Source: Platerodrilus igneus
Lineage: Eukaryota; Arthropoda; Insecta; Coleoptera; Lycidae
Length of the DNA: 64,000 nt
Assembly: GCA_036346225.1 (NCBI GenBank)
Contig: JARFIW010001369.1
Span: 1,612,001-1,676,000 of the forward strand
Direction of reading: 5' to 3'
A program made the position numbers and the translations under genes. Positions 1-12,077 of this stretch are shown piece after piece. The notes beneath the pieces were generated by a model. The model worked only from the letters and a program-made list of their open reading frames with translations, was not told the DNA's origin and did no database searches. Every line of letters begins with the position of its first letter. Position 1 is the first letter of the stretch.

Positions 1-200
1 TGTTCTGGTTTGTCTGGTGTCACCTTGTTAGTGCTTTGTATCAAGAGAGATAACATTTATCTACAAGTTTAAAATACGAACTAAATATATATTACAGGCA
101 TGACGCACAAAGAAAATATTTACAAAAGTTTTTGTGTGCGTAATTGCAAATGTCTTTAACACTGAAACTACTTTAGATTGTAAAGTCGCGGAACGTGTTT

Positions 201-509
201 CTATGTTGAAGATTTGAATGTTACGGTTTCACGACAACCTAGATTTGGTATCGTGTAGCGAATGCTGGCCATCGCTACGGTGGTACCTGCAATCGAATTT
301 CTATTAGTTTCGGTATTTAGCGACTGATGGGCAGACCCTGTTATAGGGCGACTTCCTTGTTTGGAGCGAGCTGATGACGGAATGTTCCCAATTCCGGCGT
401 ACGTGTTGGAGTCATATGCTCTAGAAGGTGGTCCGATGCAGTAATGATTGTAGAGGTGGACCGGTTCAAGTAATGGCGGCATCCACTCTATAGCGTTATT
501 AGAGTCCAC
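201..509 (-). CDS. possible coding exon of unknown protein
   Basis: A 102-codon reading frame on the minus strand, with a GTG at its 5' end and a TAG stop, sits in a patch clearly richer in GC than the DNA around it. The translation is not low complexity; it is rich in Ser, Thr, Asn and Pro and contains YNHYCIGPPSRAYDSN. I do not recognise it. A stop codon lies about ten codons upstream of the GTG, so it would have to be an internal or terminal exon, or a pseudogene fragment. A cttTCAG acceptor-like site upstream is not in a phase that opens this frame, which counts against it. The plus strand has no comparable frame here. It could be a terminal exon of a neighbouring gene or chance. Confidence 0.28.
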   Translation of the reverse strand: MDSNNAIEWMPPLLEPVHLYNHYCIGPPSRAYDSNTYAGIGNIPSSARSKQGSRPITGSAHQSLNTETNRNSIAGTTVAMASIRYTIPNLGCRETVTFKSST

Positions 510-3500
510 TCCATTTAAACCCGTTAGATTTGACGGTCACAACGAGATAATCTGAAAGTGCACTAGGAGCTTGGTGACTTCCACCTTGCAGTATTCTTAA
601 ATTCTCCCCAAGAAGTTTAGACTACCGAGCGAACAATTAAGAAGTAATTTGTTTTAGCGTTTGAATGTCCTTTTATATCGTGGGTTTGTAACGTACGTTC
701 GGACGGTTCTATTTTGTATTCGAGGGGTGTCGGACGCATCCATTATTGTTTGAAGGATGTTTTAAAAATGCATGCTATTTATTCGCATGTTGTGTGCTTA
801 TTGGTCAGTTAGTTAAGAGTATGGTTGATTGCATATTCCTACACAAATAACCAAAATAAATAAAAAGTTATAACTTAAAGGCAAAAGGAAATGTAACGCA
901 TACAAAGTGTAAAAGAGGTTGAAACGATGGACGTTTTCAGAGAAATCGTGTCTAGATTTAAAATAAACCTTAAATTTTGTTGGCCTAAGCATCTGTAATG
1001 GTTATAACTGTAGTGATAAAGCTCAACTACTACAACAATAGTGACCCAAGAAGAACCTCTTACATTTACAACCATTTCTGACAATCTTCGTAGAAACTAG
1101 CTTTATTTAGTCTCTTTGTCACACGTTTTCGGGTTTAATTTTAAATCTTTGTAAATTCGTAGTTGTCAATCAAATAGTAAAGCTGTCATCCCTTGTCCCG
1201 TTATATCCTGTCACAAACCTCCTTTGTGCCGATGGAAAAAAGGGTAGTGACAGATACTTGCTCATGGATATCGAAGACAAACGGTTGTGTTGGTTCGGTA
1301 GAGTTAGTTAAGTCAATAATGTCGTTGAATGTGAATTTATTGATAAACCCCTAAAAAACAGTGATAGTGCAAACGTAACACGTCCAATAATTTGCCATAC
1401 AGACCACTACGTTAAAAAGTAGGAACTACACTTAGAACAATTAGAATAACGCGGAAGTAAGTCGATAAATAAAATTATAAGACGCCCCGCGTAATTAAAC
1501 AACCTTCAAAACTGGAAATCAGGTATGGATACCCTGGTCACCACAAATTTTCAACGTCCAAATGCAAGATCTGCATACCTCATTGAGCCAAATGGTTTTT
1601 TATTTGTGTAATATTTGTAAACGAAATTAGGAATACAGAAATGTGCAATCCAAAATCCATTGAAGTTAACTCATTCCAAATTAATGAACGATACATTAAC
1701 TCAAAATAAGCTTTGCCTGAAAGAAGCAATAAAGTCTTATTTATTCTCAAACTTTGAAAAATTAGTCACATATGTAATGTAACGCACCTGCGGACCTGAT
1801 GGCTGTCCCGAATGCATTCTATAAACGGCACATATCCTGGTCACGGTACCAAATCTGTATTGTAACCTCCTGAAGGCTGAACGGACGCCCTCCCTTGACA
1901 ATACCTGGTCTCGTGATCTAGTCGTCTAGTGACTGTGGCTAGTAACATCTATGTTGTGTGATCGTAACTTAACCCAAATATACACTGAGATGACGTTAAG
2001 GCGGGAAGGTTTGAAATAAAACTACAATAGTTAACGACCCTACTTTAATTATTATATGATAACCTCAAAATTAGAATACCATCAATTAAACATGAATTAC
2101 ATAAGCAAATAGTGCCGGACTCCCTGAGTTAGCGCTGAGGAAAGAGTATCAGCAGATAAAACCTCAACAACCCTGCGCTTCTAACTGCATAAATACACTT
2201 CGCCAAGGATGGGGTGGCGAACAAGCACCCTGTGAACTTTTAATATTACGGGATGTCAACTGTTACTCAGACATTCTGCAAACGAGACTGAAGAAAGGTT
2301 AGTGTAGTCTAGCTAGTCTTTTGTAGAATGTAACAGGGACGGCTGAGCCATTACTACTTACCTAAAGTTGAAAAGGAAGAACGCCGGGAAGATAAGGACC
2401 TTGACTATTAATGTCTCACCCCGAACGGGCATAAAATGTTAATAAATTCAACAAACCCTCGAATATACACATTTATCGTACATACCATTAACAGTTTCCA
2501 GCTCGTTTGACAATATGCTTCACAATGGATAACCTACATTCTATCGTTGCATAAACATTACTAAAATACATTGACAAAACAAATATTCATAAACAAACAT
2601 GAAGTTAAACATGAACATATGCTATGATAGTACCAAACAAAGGGTACAAATTGAATCGACTATCTCCTTCATAGTCATAATGCAAACGCGTTAATACGGG
2701 ATCATAGCAGAGGTTCGCTATAATCACATCACAACAAGAATAATAAATCCCAATATTAGTTAACGATAGAATTGCAGGTTATAATACACTTTAGATTCTT
2801 CAAACTAACGTAATGATTAGGTATTACAAACGAGATATAAATTATGCAGTTATAAATACTCACTAAACTGAAATAAACATTTACATAATCATAACAAATC
2901 ATTAAACATTGAAAACAAATTATAAAATATGCTTGTAACAAATACATACCAAATTTTACAGAAACAGAAGCCCAGATTCAGGAACTAAATCTTTATATCA
3001 ATGCAAATTAATTAAATACATTCGATCTAGTAAACAAAAGTTAAGAATTATTCATTATGATTGCTTCAGGCTAAAACGTGTTTTTAAAAATTAAACACAT
3101 CCTGACATTAAATTTACAAACAAAAAATATACATAACAATTCAATTACTGTTTTAAAACATAACGAAATAATGTTAAATAATTACTTAAGCTTTAACAAT
3201 AGCACCAGTAAAGCTTTTCGATCTTCCATGTTTAAAATGTGTAGAAAAATTCCCTGTTAAAGCCTGTGAACAAAAATCGATCGCACTTACAACGAGTAAA
3301 TTTTAACATCGAGTGCATTCGGAAGTGGAAGTGGTTAATTTGCCGTTCAAAAATACTCTCGAACATCGAAATACACTATAATATTTGCAATAATTATCAA
3401 CCAATGAAAATTGACTAAAAGAAATAGTACGAATCACTACACATAGAGCATCCCCCAGAAAAACATTGACACCAAATTTTGTTGATGGAATTGTGGCGCA

Positions 3501-4950
3501 ATCAACCACATTTCAAGCCGCTGTAGTTATCAGATAGGCGATTGTTGTTTCTTTCCTACAAAACTAAAAATCAACATATTTATGAAAGTTCCTGTAGGGG
3601 AAACCATCTTACTGAATGTTCTCTATGGAAGGAACTCAGTCGTTTTGGACTTCAAACCGATGCTATAATTTGAGCCAACTCTTGCAAAACGACTATTAAG
3701 CTTTGGAGGTTTAAACATAAAAATTGTGACATATTAAAAATTAAATAAGAGGTAAGGACGACTGTATCTCAAAAAGACAAAATGTGTTGTAGTGATCCGT
3801 AGTGTTTCTAAGTCGATTTCTCATTGGTTGATAATTATTGAAAATATTATAGTGTACATTGCGATATTTGAAGGTATTTGTTAGAATAGCTCATTAACCA
3901 CTTGCAGGTTTCTGAACGCATTCCGTGACGTCAGAATTTAGATTATAAGAGGCGCATGTGTAGAGACGATCGATCGAGTCGACAACGTTAAAGGACTTTG
4001 TTTTGAGATTTCAAGATTGCAGGTTGAAGGACTTCACTTGGCGGTTATTATTAAAGGTAATGTTTTATAAGTTTATAGGGTAAAAGTTATTTAAGGTAAT
4101 TTAACTACATCTTGTAATTACAGCTTTGTCGAGTGTGATGTTGTACTTATTGTAAAACCGTTAGTTATTTAAGCATTGAAGGAAATATTTTTATGATTTC
4201 CTGTTGCTTTTTTGAGATTGATGTATACAATGCTGCCTTGCCAGTTGTTTTACTTGTAATGTTTAATATGTGGATTTACGATTTTATTGAACATGTATTA
4301 TGTATAAAGGTGTGTTGTTTAATTTAACAACCAAAAACTAATATTTATTTATTTGAAATTGTGTTTATTTAGTATCTAATACAGAGTTGTAATTTCAATT
4401 GCATTGCATCTGTTGCAGAATCTATTGATTGTATCCTTATTGTAATTTTACGAGCAATTAATGAAAGGTAGCAATATCACCCCTTAGATATTTTCAATCA
4501 AATTATTAGGCAAGTTTGAATATGAACAGTATTATATTTCTATGTTATATTTGTTTTGGTTTTAAGATAGTAATTGAATTAACCACAAAGTTTTTGGGTA
4601 TATTTTTTGTAATGCCGCGATGTTTTTAATTTTTAAAAAGTACGTTTTAACCGATGCAATCATAATGAATAATTTTAACATTTACTTACTAGATTTAATA
4701 TATTTAACTAATATGTATTTATATAAAGATTTAGCGCCTGAATCTAGGCTTGTATTTATGCTGTAGAATTTTGGGTATGTATTTGCTGCAAACATATTTT
4801 ATAATTTTTGATATTTGTGATTCATTTGATATTTTTATTATGTGTAATTGTTTTATTTTAGCATATTAACCACATATTCAACTGCATCGCTCATATATTG
4901 GCTTAAACGTAATTATATATGTTGTTGTGTGTTTATCTTATTATCTAGCT
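510..4950. other. no gene recognised
   Basis: AT-rich sequence with only short frames (60-70 codons) of simple composition and no recognisable domain or structured repeat. Around 3,900-4,060 there is a GC-richer patch with a TATA-like string (gattataagagg) followed by a GT donor-like site (aaaggtaatg). It could be a promoter with a non-coding first exon, but nothing downstream supports a gene. Confidence 0.5.
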
Positions 4951-4954
4951 GATG

Positions 4955-5592
4955 TTCCTTGTTACATGCCGAAATTCGGCATTTAAACATTTCTATAAGT
5001 TCTTAATTTGTAAGTGATTTCGCGCCAATAATTTAAAAAGACTTGTGCGTGCATTTCCGCCCTTTTGGGGCTCCGAGATTGAGCAGACGCAGAGGGAAAG
5101 AAAGTGGTGAATTACCGACACGTCGGGACTAGTCAGCCAGACGTCAAGCCTAGTGGTTATCTTTGTGCCGTTTTCTTGTCTTCTTTTTCAGGTAATGTAG
5201 GTTTCCTTCCAATTCTACCTGTTTACCGTACCTCTACCTGTATTCCTTTATCGTACCTCTACATAAAGAAGAAGACAAATTTGAATTTGAATTTAACCGG
5301 GAGTAAAAGGATTACCCACGCCCTCAATGCTCTCCAACGCAGCTGCCGCCAAAGTAGCCGTAATGCTGTGAGAAATCCTACAGTTCACGTGACTACCTTT
5401 TGTTATTCCTTATAATTAAAATAAACATTTTTTGAATGTGATAATAATTTGAGCAAAGGTATGACGTAACCGTTTATTGCGCAATATTTTGCAATTATTT
5501 ATCATTGTTACCAACGGTCGTAGTGGCTCTCATACATTGCCGCCGTGACTTTAAAAAGTATACCTTGAGTGTAGACTAAAGTGTAATATCCT
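4955..5592 (-). mobile_element. 5' fragment (copy A) of the FEN-like-nuclease element
   Basis: Read on the minus strand this stretch aligns with 16,809-17,452 (+) and, more loosely, with the DNA just upstream of the nuclease-like gene at 28,690-31,720. Shared blocks include an ATATTGCGCAA string, a GAGAGCCACTACG string and a TTTCGCGCC-type block near the gene end. It finishes in an ATG (complement of 4,988-4,990) whose first codons (MF..C....CNK) match the start of that gene, after which homology stops. The 5' end of the homology (5,592) lies within 3 nt of the place that corresponds to the hammerhead cleavage site in the copy at 16.8 kb. It is a truncated, non-coding copy. Confidence 0.6.
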
Positions 5593-6790
5593 ATATAATT
5601 AAATAGTATTTAACGTTTGTGATAATTGTTGTAATGTAGTTGAATTGAATCTCTGGTATGACCGACCATCTCGTGCTTTCACGTTTGCATTTATGATTAT
5701 GTTGGAGATAGTTTATTCAATAATAAACGCCTTTTTAACCATGCGCAATCATATCATAGGTTCATTTCAGCGATTCATGTCGTCTTGTCAATGTACTTGT
5801 AGTTGTATTCTTGCAAATAATAGGAAGTCAGCTAGCCTTTGTGAAATTGTATGTGGGCGCATGTGATCGAGCCTTGTTGAATATTACTAACATTTTATGT
5901 TCGTGCGGGGAGGAACATTGGTAGTTAAGGCAGATTTTACCTTCATGGTGTTCCCCCTCTTTCAACTTTAGCTGGGTAGTATTGATTATCCGACTTCAGT
6001 ACCTACCAGAAAAGACTAGCTGGTCTACACTAACGTTTCTTCAGTTGTCATGTGTGGTATGTTTGGGTAACAGTTGACATCTCGTCAATTTCAGTGTTGG
6101 TGATCTGGGTACTTGTACGTTACCCGTCTTTGTCGAGATGTGCCAAATGTAGTTGGAAGTGTGAGGGCAGTTTGGGGGTTTTCTCTGTCGTGCTCTTTCC
6201 CCAATCGCCCAGGTTGAGTACGGCACTGTTTGCTTTAAATGTCATTTTTCTATGCTCTCATGCGAATGACCTATTTATTGGTTATTCTTTTGATTAATAG
6301 TAAAGTTAAGTAAATGCTGTAGTTTTATTTCAAACTTTCCCCCTTTAACGCCATCTTCCCAGTGTAAATTTGGGTTACATGATAACGACACAATGTAGGA
6401 ATCGTCGAGCCACTGCCACTAGATGTTAGATCATGGAGCCCTGTGTACCGTTTATAGAGGGCGTTTGGGTCAGCCTTTAGGTCGGTTACACTACAATGTG
6501 TAAAATAAATTTTGCATGTGTATAATAGCGCTACCAATCTTAGATTTGGCATTTATAGAGAATTACATCAAGATTTTATTAGCGTACAAAACAAACAGTC
6601 CATGATGGATTGCATGACATATCGAGTGAGATGCCAATTTGATTTTTAAGAAAAAGTTTAAACGCTAAAATAAACTGCAAGACATTGGGCATTATGATTT
6701 CTACTCTATATCAAAAAACCCGTTTACAAATTTCATGGTTTATAAAAAAAACATAGGACTGCAGAAACACGACGCCAGTGGTACTAGAAT
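5593..6790. other. no gene recognised
   Basis: Somewhat GC-richer than the background. It contains overlapping frames of 60-80 codons on both strands (5,645-5,866; 6,041-6,297; 6,325-6,552), none with a recognisable domain. I see no repeat structure or splice pattern that would make them genes. Confidence 0.4.
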
Positions 6791-6794
6791 TTAA

Positions 6795-7035
6795 AGCAGC
6801 TTCGTGGCATAGTAGGTTCGCGTGTAGGTCCCGGGTTCGATTCCCGATATTGGCCGCTTGAAAAATGTAAGGGGGCCTTTGCCACAAAAATACGCCCTTG
6901 TTTGCATGAGAGGTAAAATATAGGTCCCGTGTATGAGTGTTAAAGATCTCTACCTTACTTGGAAAAGCAAGGGGTGCGCCAAAATACAAAATCTCCACGT
7001 AAAAGAAACTTGCTTCCTGGCCATTGAAAAAAATC
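6795..7035 (+). mobile_element. tRNA-derived SINE, copy 1
   Basis: The head contains a good RNA polymerase III A box (TGGCATAGTAGG, 6,805-6,816) and a perfect B box (GGTTCGATTCC, 6,834-6,844) with tRNA-like spacing. The body then shares blocks in the same order with three other copies here (41,719-42,023; 36,073-36,315 and 60,951-61,222 on the minus strand): CGCTTGAAAAATG, ACGCCCTTGTTTGCATGAGAG, TTAAAGATC.CTACCTT and CTTGCTTCCTGGCCA. The 3' end is an A-rich run. It is not a functional tRNA gene, because no cloverleaf follows. Confidence 0.78.
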
Positions 7036-7050
7036 AAATGTGACGTAGTC

Positions 7051-7680
7051 GATTGCAAAATCAAAAAACCATTTGTTATAATGCAAAGGGTATCAGGAAC
7101 TCATAAAGGGCTGGAGGTCTATTGCAAAACCAACCAATGCATTTAGCTTTGCGGTAACGGGTATTACAAGTTCATAAGTGACATTGAACCTCTTTCCTAG
7201 AGAGTGATAAAGCATTTGTTATACCGCAAAAAATATGAAAAGCCTATAAAATGCAGGAGGTCGATTGTAAAACCACCCAAAGCATTTGTTATACCGTAAA
7301 GCGTATCAGGAGTTCCATAGGCCTCTGGAAATTGATTGCAAAACCAACCAAAGCATTTAGCTTTGCGGCAACGGTTATTAGATGCTCATAAGTGACATTT
7401 AACCTCTTTCCTAGAGGGCGATAATGATTGATTGCAAAACAACCAAAACATTTGTTATGCTACCAAGGTTATCAAGTAGCTCATAAAGGTCGACTGCAAA
7501 ATCGACCAAAGCAAATGGTATACCGCAAAGAGTATCATAAGCCCATAGAATGCTGGATACGACTGCAAAACCAACCAAACCATTTAGCTTTGCGGCAACG
7601 GGTATTAGAAGCTCATAATAACCTCTTTCCTAGAGGGTGATAATGGTTGATTGCAAAAACAACGAAAACATTTTTTATGC
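7051..7680. repeat. minisatellite with alternating monomers
   Basis: Tandem monomers of roughly 60-100 bp start with GATTGCAAAACCAACC near 7,051, 7,121, 7,260, 7,333, 7,430, 7,490, 7,560 and 7,648. Two monomer types alternate. One continues CATTTGTTATACCGCAAAG. The other continues CATTTAGCTTTGCGGCAACG and ends in CTCTTTCCTAGAGGG. The second type recurs near 7,140, 7,356 and 7,580, giving a higher-order period of about 216-224 bp. The open frame across 7,428-7,640 is a by-product of the repeat. Confidence 0.8.
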
Positions 7681-7850
7681 TGTGTGTGTATGCGTGTGTG
7701 TGTGTGTATCTGTGTGTGTCTCTGTGTATGTTTGAGTAAGTGAGTAAGTGTGTGTGTGTGTGTCTGTGTGTGTGCGCGCGTGTGTGTGTCTGTCTGTATG
7801 AGTGTGTGGGTGTGTGTGTGCGTGTAGGTGTGTGTGCGTGTGTTTGTGGC
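7681..7850. repeat. imperfect (GT)n microsatellite
   Basis: About 170 bp of GT/TG dinucleotides with interspersed C, A and TGTATG interruptions, directly abutting the satellite on its left. Minus-strand frames full of His-Thr dipeptides are translations of this tract, not genes. Confidence 0.95.
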
Positions 7851-9875
7851 AGAAGATAGTTTCCCAGTATATTTCGAGATAAACGAGCATAACCGTTGAA
7901 AGTTTTCTAACAATTTTAATAAGGAGCGTTGCTAGTTCAGAGTATCGGTAGTAGATAAGGCGACACAAATAACAGGCAAGTCTAGGTAGAGTGGCAGGTG
8001 GCGCTAATTAAAAGGGATTTATTTTTTGTGGAGTGGGTAATATTGAGACTATTACAATACAGATGCCAACACAGAACAAAGAGGGGTTATTGTGTTTAGG
8101 GTATGGATAGAAATAGAATAGGAATTTCGCGTATTAAGTGTTTGTTTAACATGGGAAAAAGAAAGTAAAAGATAGTAGATGGAGCGTGGAGGATAGAAAT
8201 ACCACATATAACATAGACATAGTTGAATGGGGCATTTTGTCGGTTAGAAATGCACGCTGTTAACGGTAAATAATGAAGGATTATTTTGGGTAGTACGAGT
8301 GAAAGAAAGAGAGACAGATCGGGTGTTCGTTGAGCTTGGGGTTCAGACAAGGTAGTGGAGTAAAAACCAATTGATAGTTATATAAAGTAAGAGATACGAG
8401 AGTGAGTGCTTGTGTCAAAAGCAGACAGATATAGCAGTGTTTTAACCATAACTTTTGCCAGTAGGGTTTAGAATTCAAAGAAGTGAATGTCGGCTGAGAA
8501 GCTAAACTTGTGTTTTCAGAGAATATCGAGTTGGTTGAAAGATATACGTAGAATTTATTTGTGTGTATTGTACGATTTCTAAGATTTCAACGGCGATTGG
8601 TGTTTAGATACGAATTTACGGAGAAATTGAAAACGGTTGAAAGTTGTTTGTGTGTATTGTACAAAATTTGAATAATTGGCAAGATGGGGGCAGCAAAATG
8701 TATATAAACATCAGGAGTTCTCTGACTTTTTACGCTCTTCGTGGTGAACCAGCTTACAGCTGCAAGTCAAGTTTGTAATATACAACCGATACAAGTTTGT
8801 ATTGAGTTGTGACAAGCAGTCAGCGAAGTAATTATAAATGTCTTAATGTGCAGTAAAAGTGAATAAGTAAGTACAGAATGCTTGATATTATGTTGTTGTA
8901 TGAAGGGTGCGAAGCATGTACTTAAGATGGAGTGGAGGTCGGTGGTTGAGCGATTTAGTTGTTTACCAATGAGAAATGGGATCCGTAGCAGAATTGGGGG
9001 AGTTTGGATGTACCGTCAAACTGGTAGATGTGAGGATACAATAGCAGCGTGCAATTACGGCTGGTGCAATCCAGATTGGGGACGTTCCTGAAGGCGCAGT
9101 CATTGATAAAAGCAGCAGTGGTTGATGGAAGATAGCAGATTTATGTGCAATGATGAAATCTAGGTAACTGATGTTTATTTAAATTATTTTGTGTATAACT
9201 GGTGTAATGACTTTTGTGCTTTATGTGTATTTTTCTATGAACTACACGGACTAAAATATTAAGAGTTAATGATTGAACTCTTTTGATATATTAATTTACT
9301 ATATTTTTATGTGGGAATTTATTATTATAAAAATTTGATTTAAAATATTTGTACTATTTGTTTATGTGCAAGGATAGAGGAACTTTACGATAATTTAATG
9401 TACAGAAATTGGCACGAGTGGTTATGGTTACAATGAGCTCTTATTAATCCAGGGGTAACGTAAGATTTATGTTAAAGCCCTGTTACTTTAAGTGGGTAAT
9501 AATTAATCTGGGTAACGTATGAGCTAGAAATGTATTATTTTGAAAAGGGAGATATATGTAATATAACTGATGCGTGAACAAGGAGCTGGAGATGATGTTT
9601 GGTGTATAATTTATATGAATCTGCAAATAAATCTAGGTGAGTTACCGTAGCAGCGTTTTCTTTTTGTAAAATTGTTAGTTTTATTTATCAGACAGCAGAA
9701 GAGCAGCCGTAGCCTACTTCAGCAATCAAAGATTTCACAATAATAAGGAATTCCCAAAGGTAGAGTTCGTAGAAGTAAAGACGCCCAATAGCGGGACTCG
9801 AGTTTTCAGACAGGAGTATTCGTAGAATTAATGTCGGCCCAAGCGTGGGGCTTTAGTACCAAGTAGAGTACAGAG

Positions 9876-9877
<2 letters not shown>
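7851..9877 (+). repeat. AT-bounded module, outer copy
   Basis: No gene. The stretch ends at the (AT)n tract at 9,878 with two GACGCCCAAT-like boxes (9,780-9,803; 9,830-9,850), as the other modules do. It has a TATA-like tatataaac at 8,699-8,708 and shares with the module at 19.3-23.8 kb the phrase GAATATCGAGTNGGTT (near 8,523 and 20,382), about 120-180 bp upstream of the TATA. Its left boundary is not clear. Frames at 8,096-8,478 and 8,882-9,091 have no recognisable domain. Confidence 0.45.

Positions 9878-9915
<38 letters not shown>
9878..9915. repeat. (AT)n tract
   Basis: Uninterrupted AT dinucleotides separating two modules. Confidence 0.95.
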
Positions 9916-9917
<2 letters not shown>

Positions 9918-12051
9918 CTCATATTTAGACCAGGGTAGAAAATTAAATAATCACATCAAATAATTTTAATCACCGTGTAGAAGCTTTGGGAAAAGGTACG
10001 CGTTATTAAAAACCGTGAAGCATAAAAATTCATTCGTTTCATTAAAAATAAGGAGTTAAATTATGTACAAGACGCTTGCTATAAAAAAAGGAAGCAGTAT
10101 TAAAAAGCTCTGCGTGTAATTTAATTATTCCTAGTAAAGAAACAAATAGAAAATTACGTGCAAAATTTATATTAATTAACTCAATTTTAAGTAACCGGTA
10201 TTAAACAAAATGTACAGATAATAATTAATATTTGATTAGGAGTCACTAAAAATTAAAGGGTATTATTTTAATTGGAGTTAATTGAACCATTAGTAACATA
10301 TAATATCTATAAAACTTGTAAAACCCAATAAAATGCAAATCATAGAAGTGTTATTTAGAAGTATTATGTTTGAACACCTGCGTATTTTTAAAAGGCTCAT
10401 TCTGCGTAAATGTGGCAGATAACAAATGGTTACAGAGAATCTTGGAGAAACCGTATCTTAATAGTTACGGGAAATGCTAAAGGTGGGTTATTTCACAGTC
10501 CACATGGACTGAAATAATCGATAATAAAGAATATCAATTTGCACCAATAAGAACAGGGTAGATAGAGACAGATAATATGCGCAAGACCGAGACACATATA
10601 GTAAAAAGCGTGAGTGGAGCAACGTCACGGGGTTGCGATTGGTTGAAAATAAAAGGCAAAATTGAGAGATAAAAATAACATTTTTGTATAAAATTTAATT
10701 AGTTATTTCCAGACGTTGCGAGCCGTGTCGAAATTTCTGAGATTTAACTGGGGCGAGTGCAAATTTCGTAAAAATCGCATGCCGGGCTGCGGAATGGGAA
10801 CCTAGCATGCGAAATTCTGAAGAATTGTCCGTTTTGGGGACCAGACCGACAGACAGGCTAACCTCTATATATACCCAGGTTAATATAAACAAGCTCTCTT
10901 AGATTTTCGACTTGATTCAATGCGTTAAACAGTGCTTTTTAGTTTTCCGAGTTTGATAGAATAATTTAAACAGTTTGCTCGTATATTTTGGTGATTTAAA
11001 ACAGTTTGTTCTTTACATGCTACAATGAATGTACTTTAGTGCACGTAGAAAAGAAGATACAAGGTAATAAAGTTAGTATCACTGTACTAATTAGCCAAAA
11101 TTTGCAACGACAAATGAATACACAAAAGTAGGCAGTTTTGGCGTATATTGGTGAAAGAAGCATGAATTTCTTTGCTATTTTCGGGGTGTTAATAATTAAA
11201 TGGTTCATAAACGTGTCTGGATCCACAAAACAAGGGTCAGATATACACAGATGAGTTCCGGAAAAGCCCTGAAACAACTTTAGATGAATGGTGGTGGAGA
11301 AAATTTTAAAAGCGTTGAGAATCAGAAGCCGTAAATATAACCCAGTTGGAATGGTGTGATTAACTAAAGGGACGATGTACATTGAAGCTACGAGTGCAGT
11401 AACCTTCAGGTAAATTATACTATTTTGTCCGAACTTTGATATTTTGGTGTGTGTTGAATAACTTTATAATTGATTTACTTAAAATGGACAGTAGTGAAAT
11501 TGTACTAACAACAGAATTTTAATTTTAAGGTGAAATTTGCTTGTTTAAGTAGAAAGGGTATTTAGTATTTATGTTCTGGATTATGATGAAAATTTGGGTA
11601 TGTCTTTGAGCTCAATTAGACGAACCTGGTTAATTAACGTAAAGGGTGGTAGATGCTCCTTTGTACTCAGACTCAGGTCTGCATATATTGATATATTAAT
11701 TAGTAGGCATCCTACAAGGACTTTAATTTTGGAAGCACATTAAAATGATAACAAACTTAAATCTTGAAATTTTCTGATACTGAAATTTATGCTGAATTTT
11801 TAATTTTGAAATTTTAATGTATTGTGAATATTGATGTAAATAGAGTTAACGTTGATGTTTGTGGTAGGAATGTGTTTTTTTATGAATGAGGATGAAGGTT
11901 TATCTAGGGGAGCAGCCGAGGCGATGAACAGAAGAAAGTCAACGGACCAGTTAAGTTAATAGCTTTTGTAGGTTTCACAGCATTCTTGACGCCCAATTCG
12001 TGAGGCTCGATTCGAAAAGCGGAGTACCCGGATTTTGGTGGTTTCACAGCA
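9916..12051 (+). repeat. AT-bounded module, unit 1
   Basis: About 2.1 kb. It starts TTACTCATATTTAGACCAGG, ends GGTTTCACAGCA next to (AT)n, and is present as an inverted, diverged copy immediately to the right (12,078-14,268) and again at 14,311-16,640. Inside are a TATA-like string (10,864-10,873) followed by GCTCTCTTAGATTTTCGA, and one GACGCCCAATTCGTGAGGCTCG box near the right end (11,989-12,010). The frame at 11,020-11,382 (-) recurs in the other units and follows the repeat, so it is not counted as a gene. A TATA in the middle of a 2-kb non-coding unit resembles a solo LTR, but the ends are not canonical TG..CA, so this is only a guess. Confidence 0.7.
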
Positions 12052-12077
12052 ATATATATATATATATATATATATAT
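12052..12077. repeat. (AT)n tract at the palindrome centre
   Basis: Uninterrupted AT dinucleotides lying exactly between two inverted modules, so it is the symmetry point of a palindrome of about 4.4 kb. Confidence 0.95.

Noticed and set aside
6800..6850. A tRNA gene
   Set aside because: The A and B boxes are good, but the acceptor and anticodon arms do not pair and a SINE body follows.
7605..7968. Two minus-strand frames of about 100 codons rich in His and Thr
   Set aside because: They are translations of the GT microsatellite and have no gene features.
11020..11382. 120-codon minus-strand frame, also present at 12,819 and 14,985
   Set aside because: It recurs with the AT-bounded repeat units, is not conserved in length or frame between them, and has no recognisable domain.
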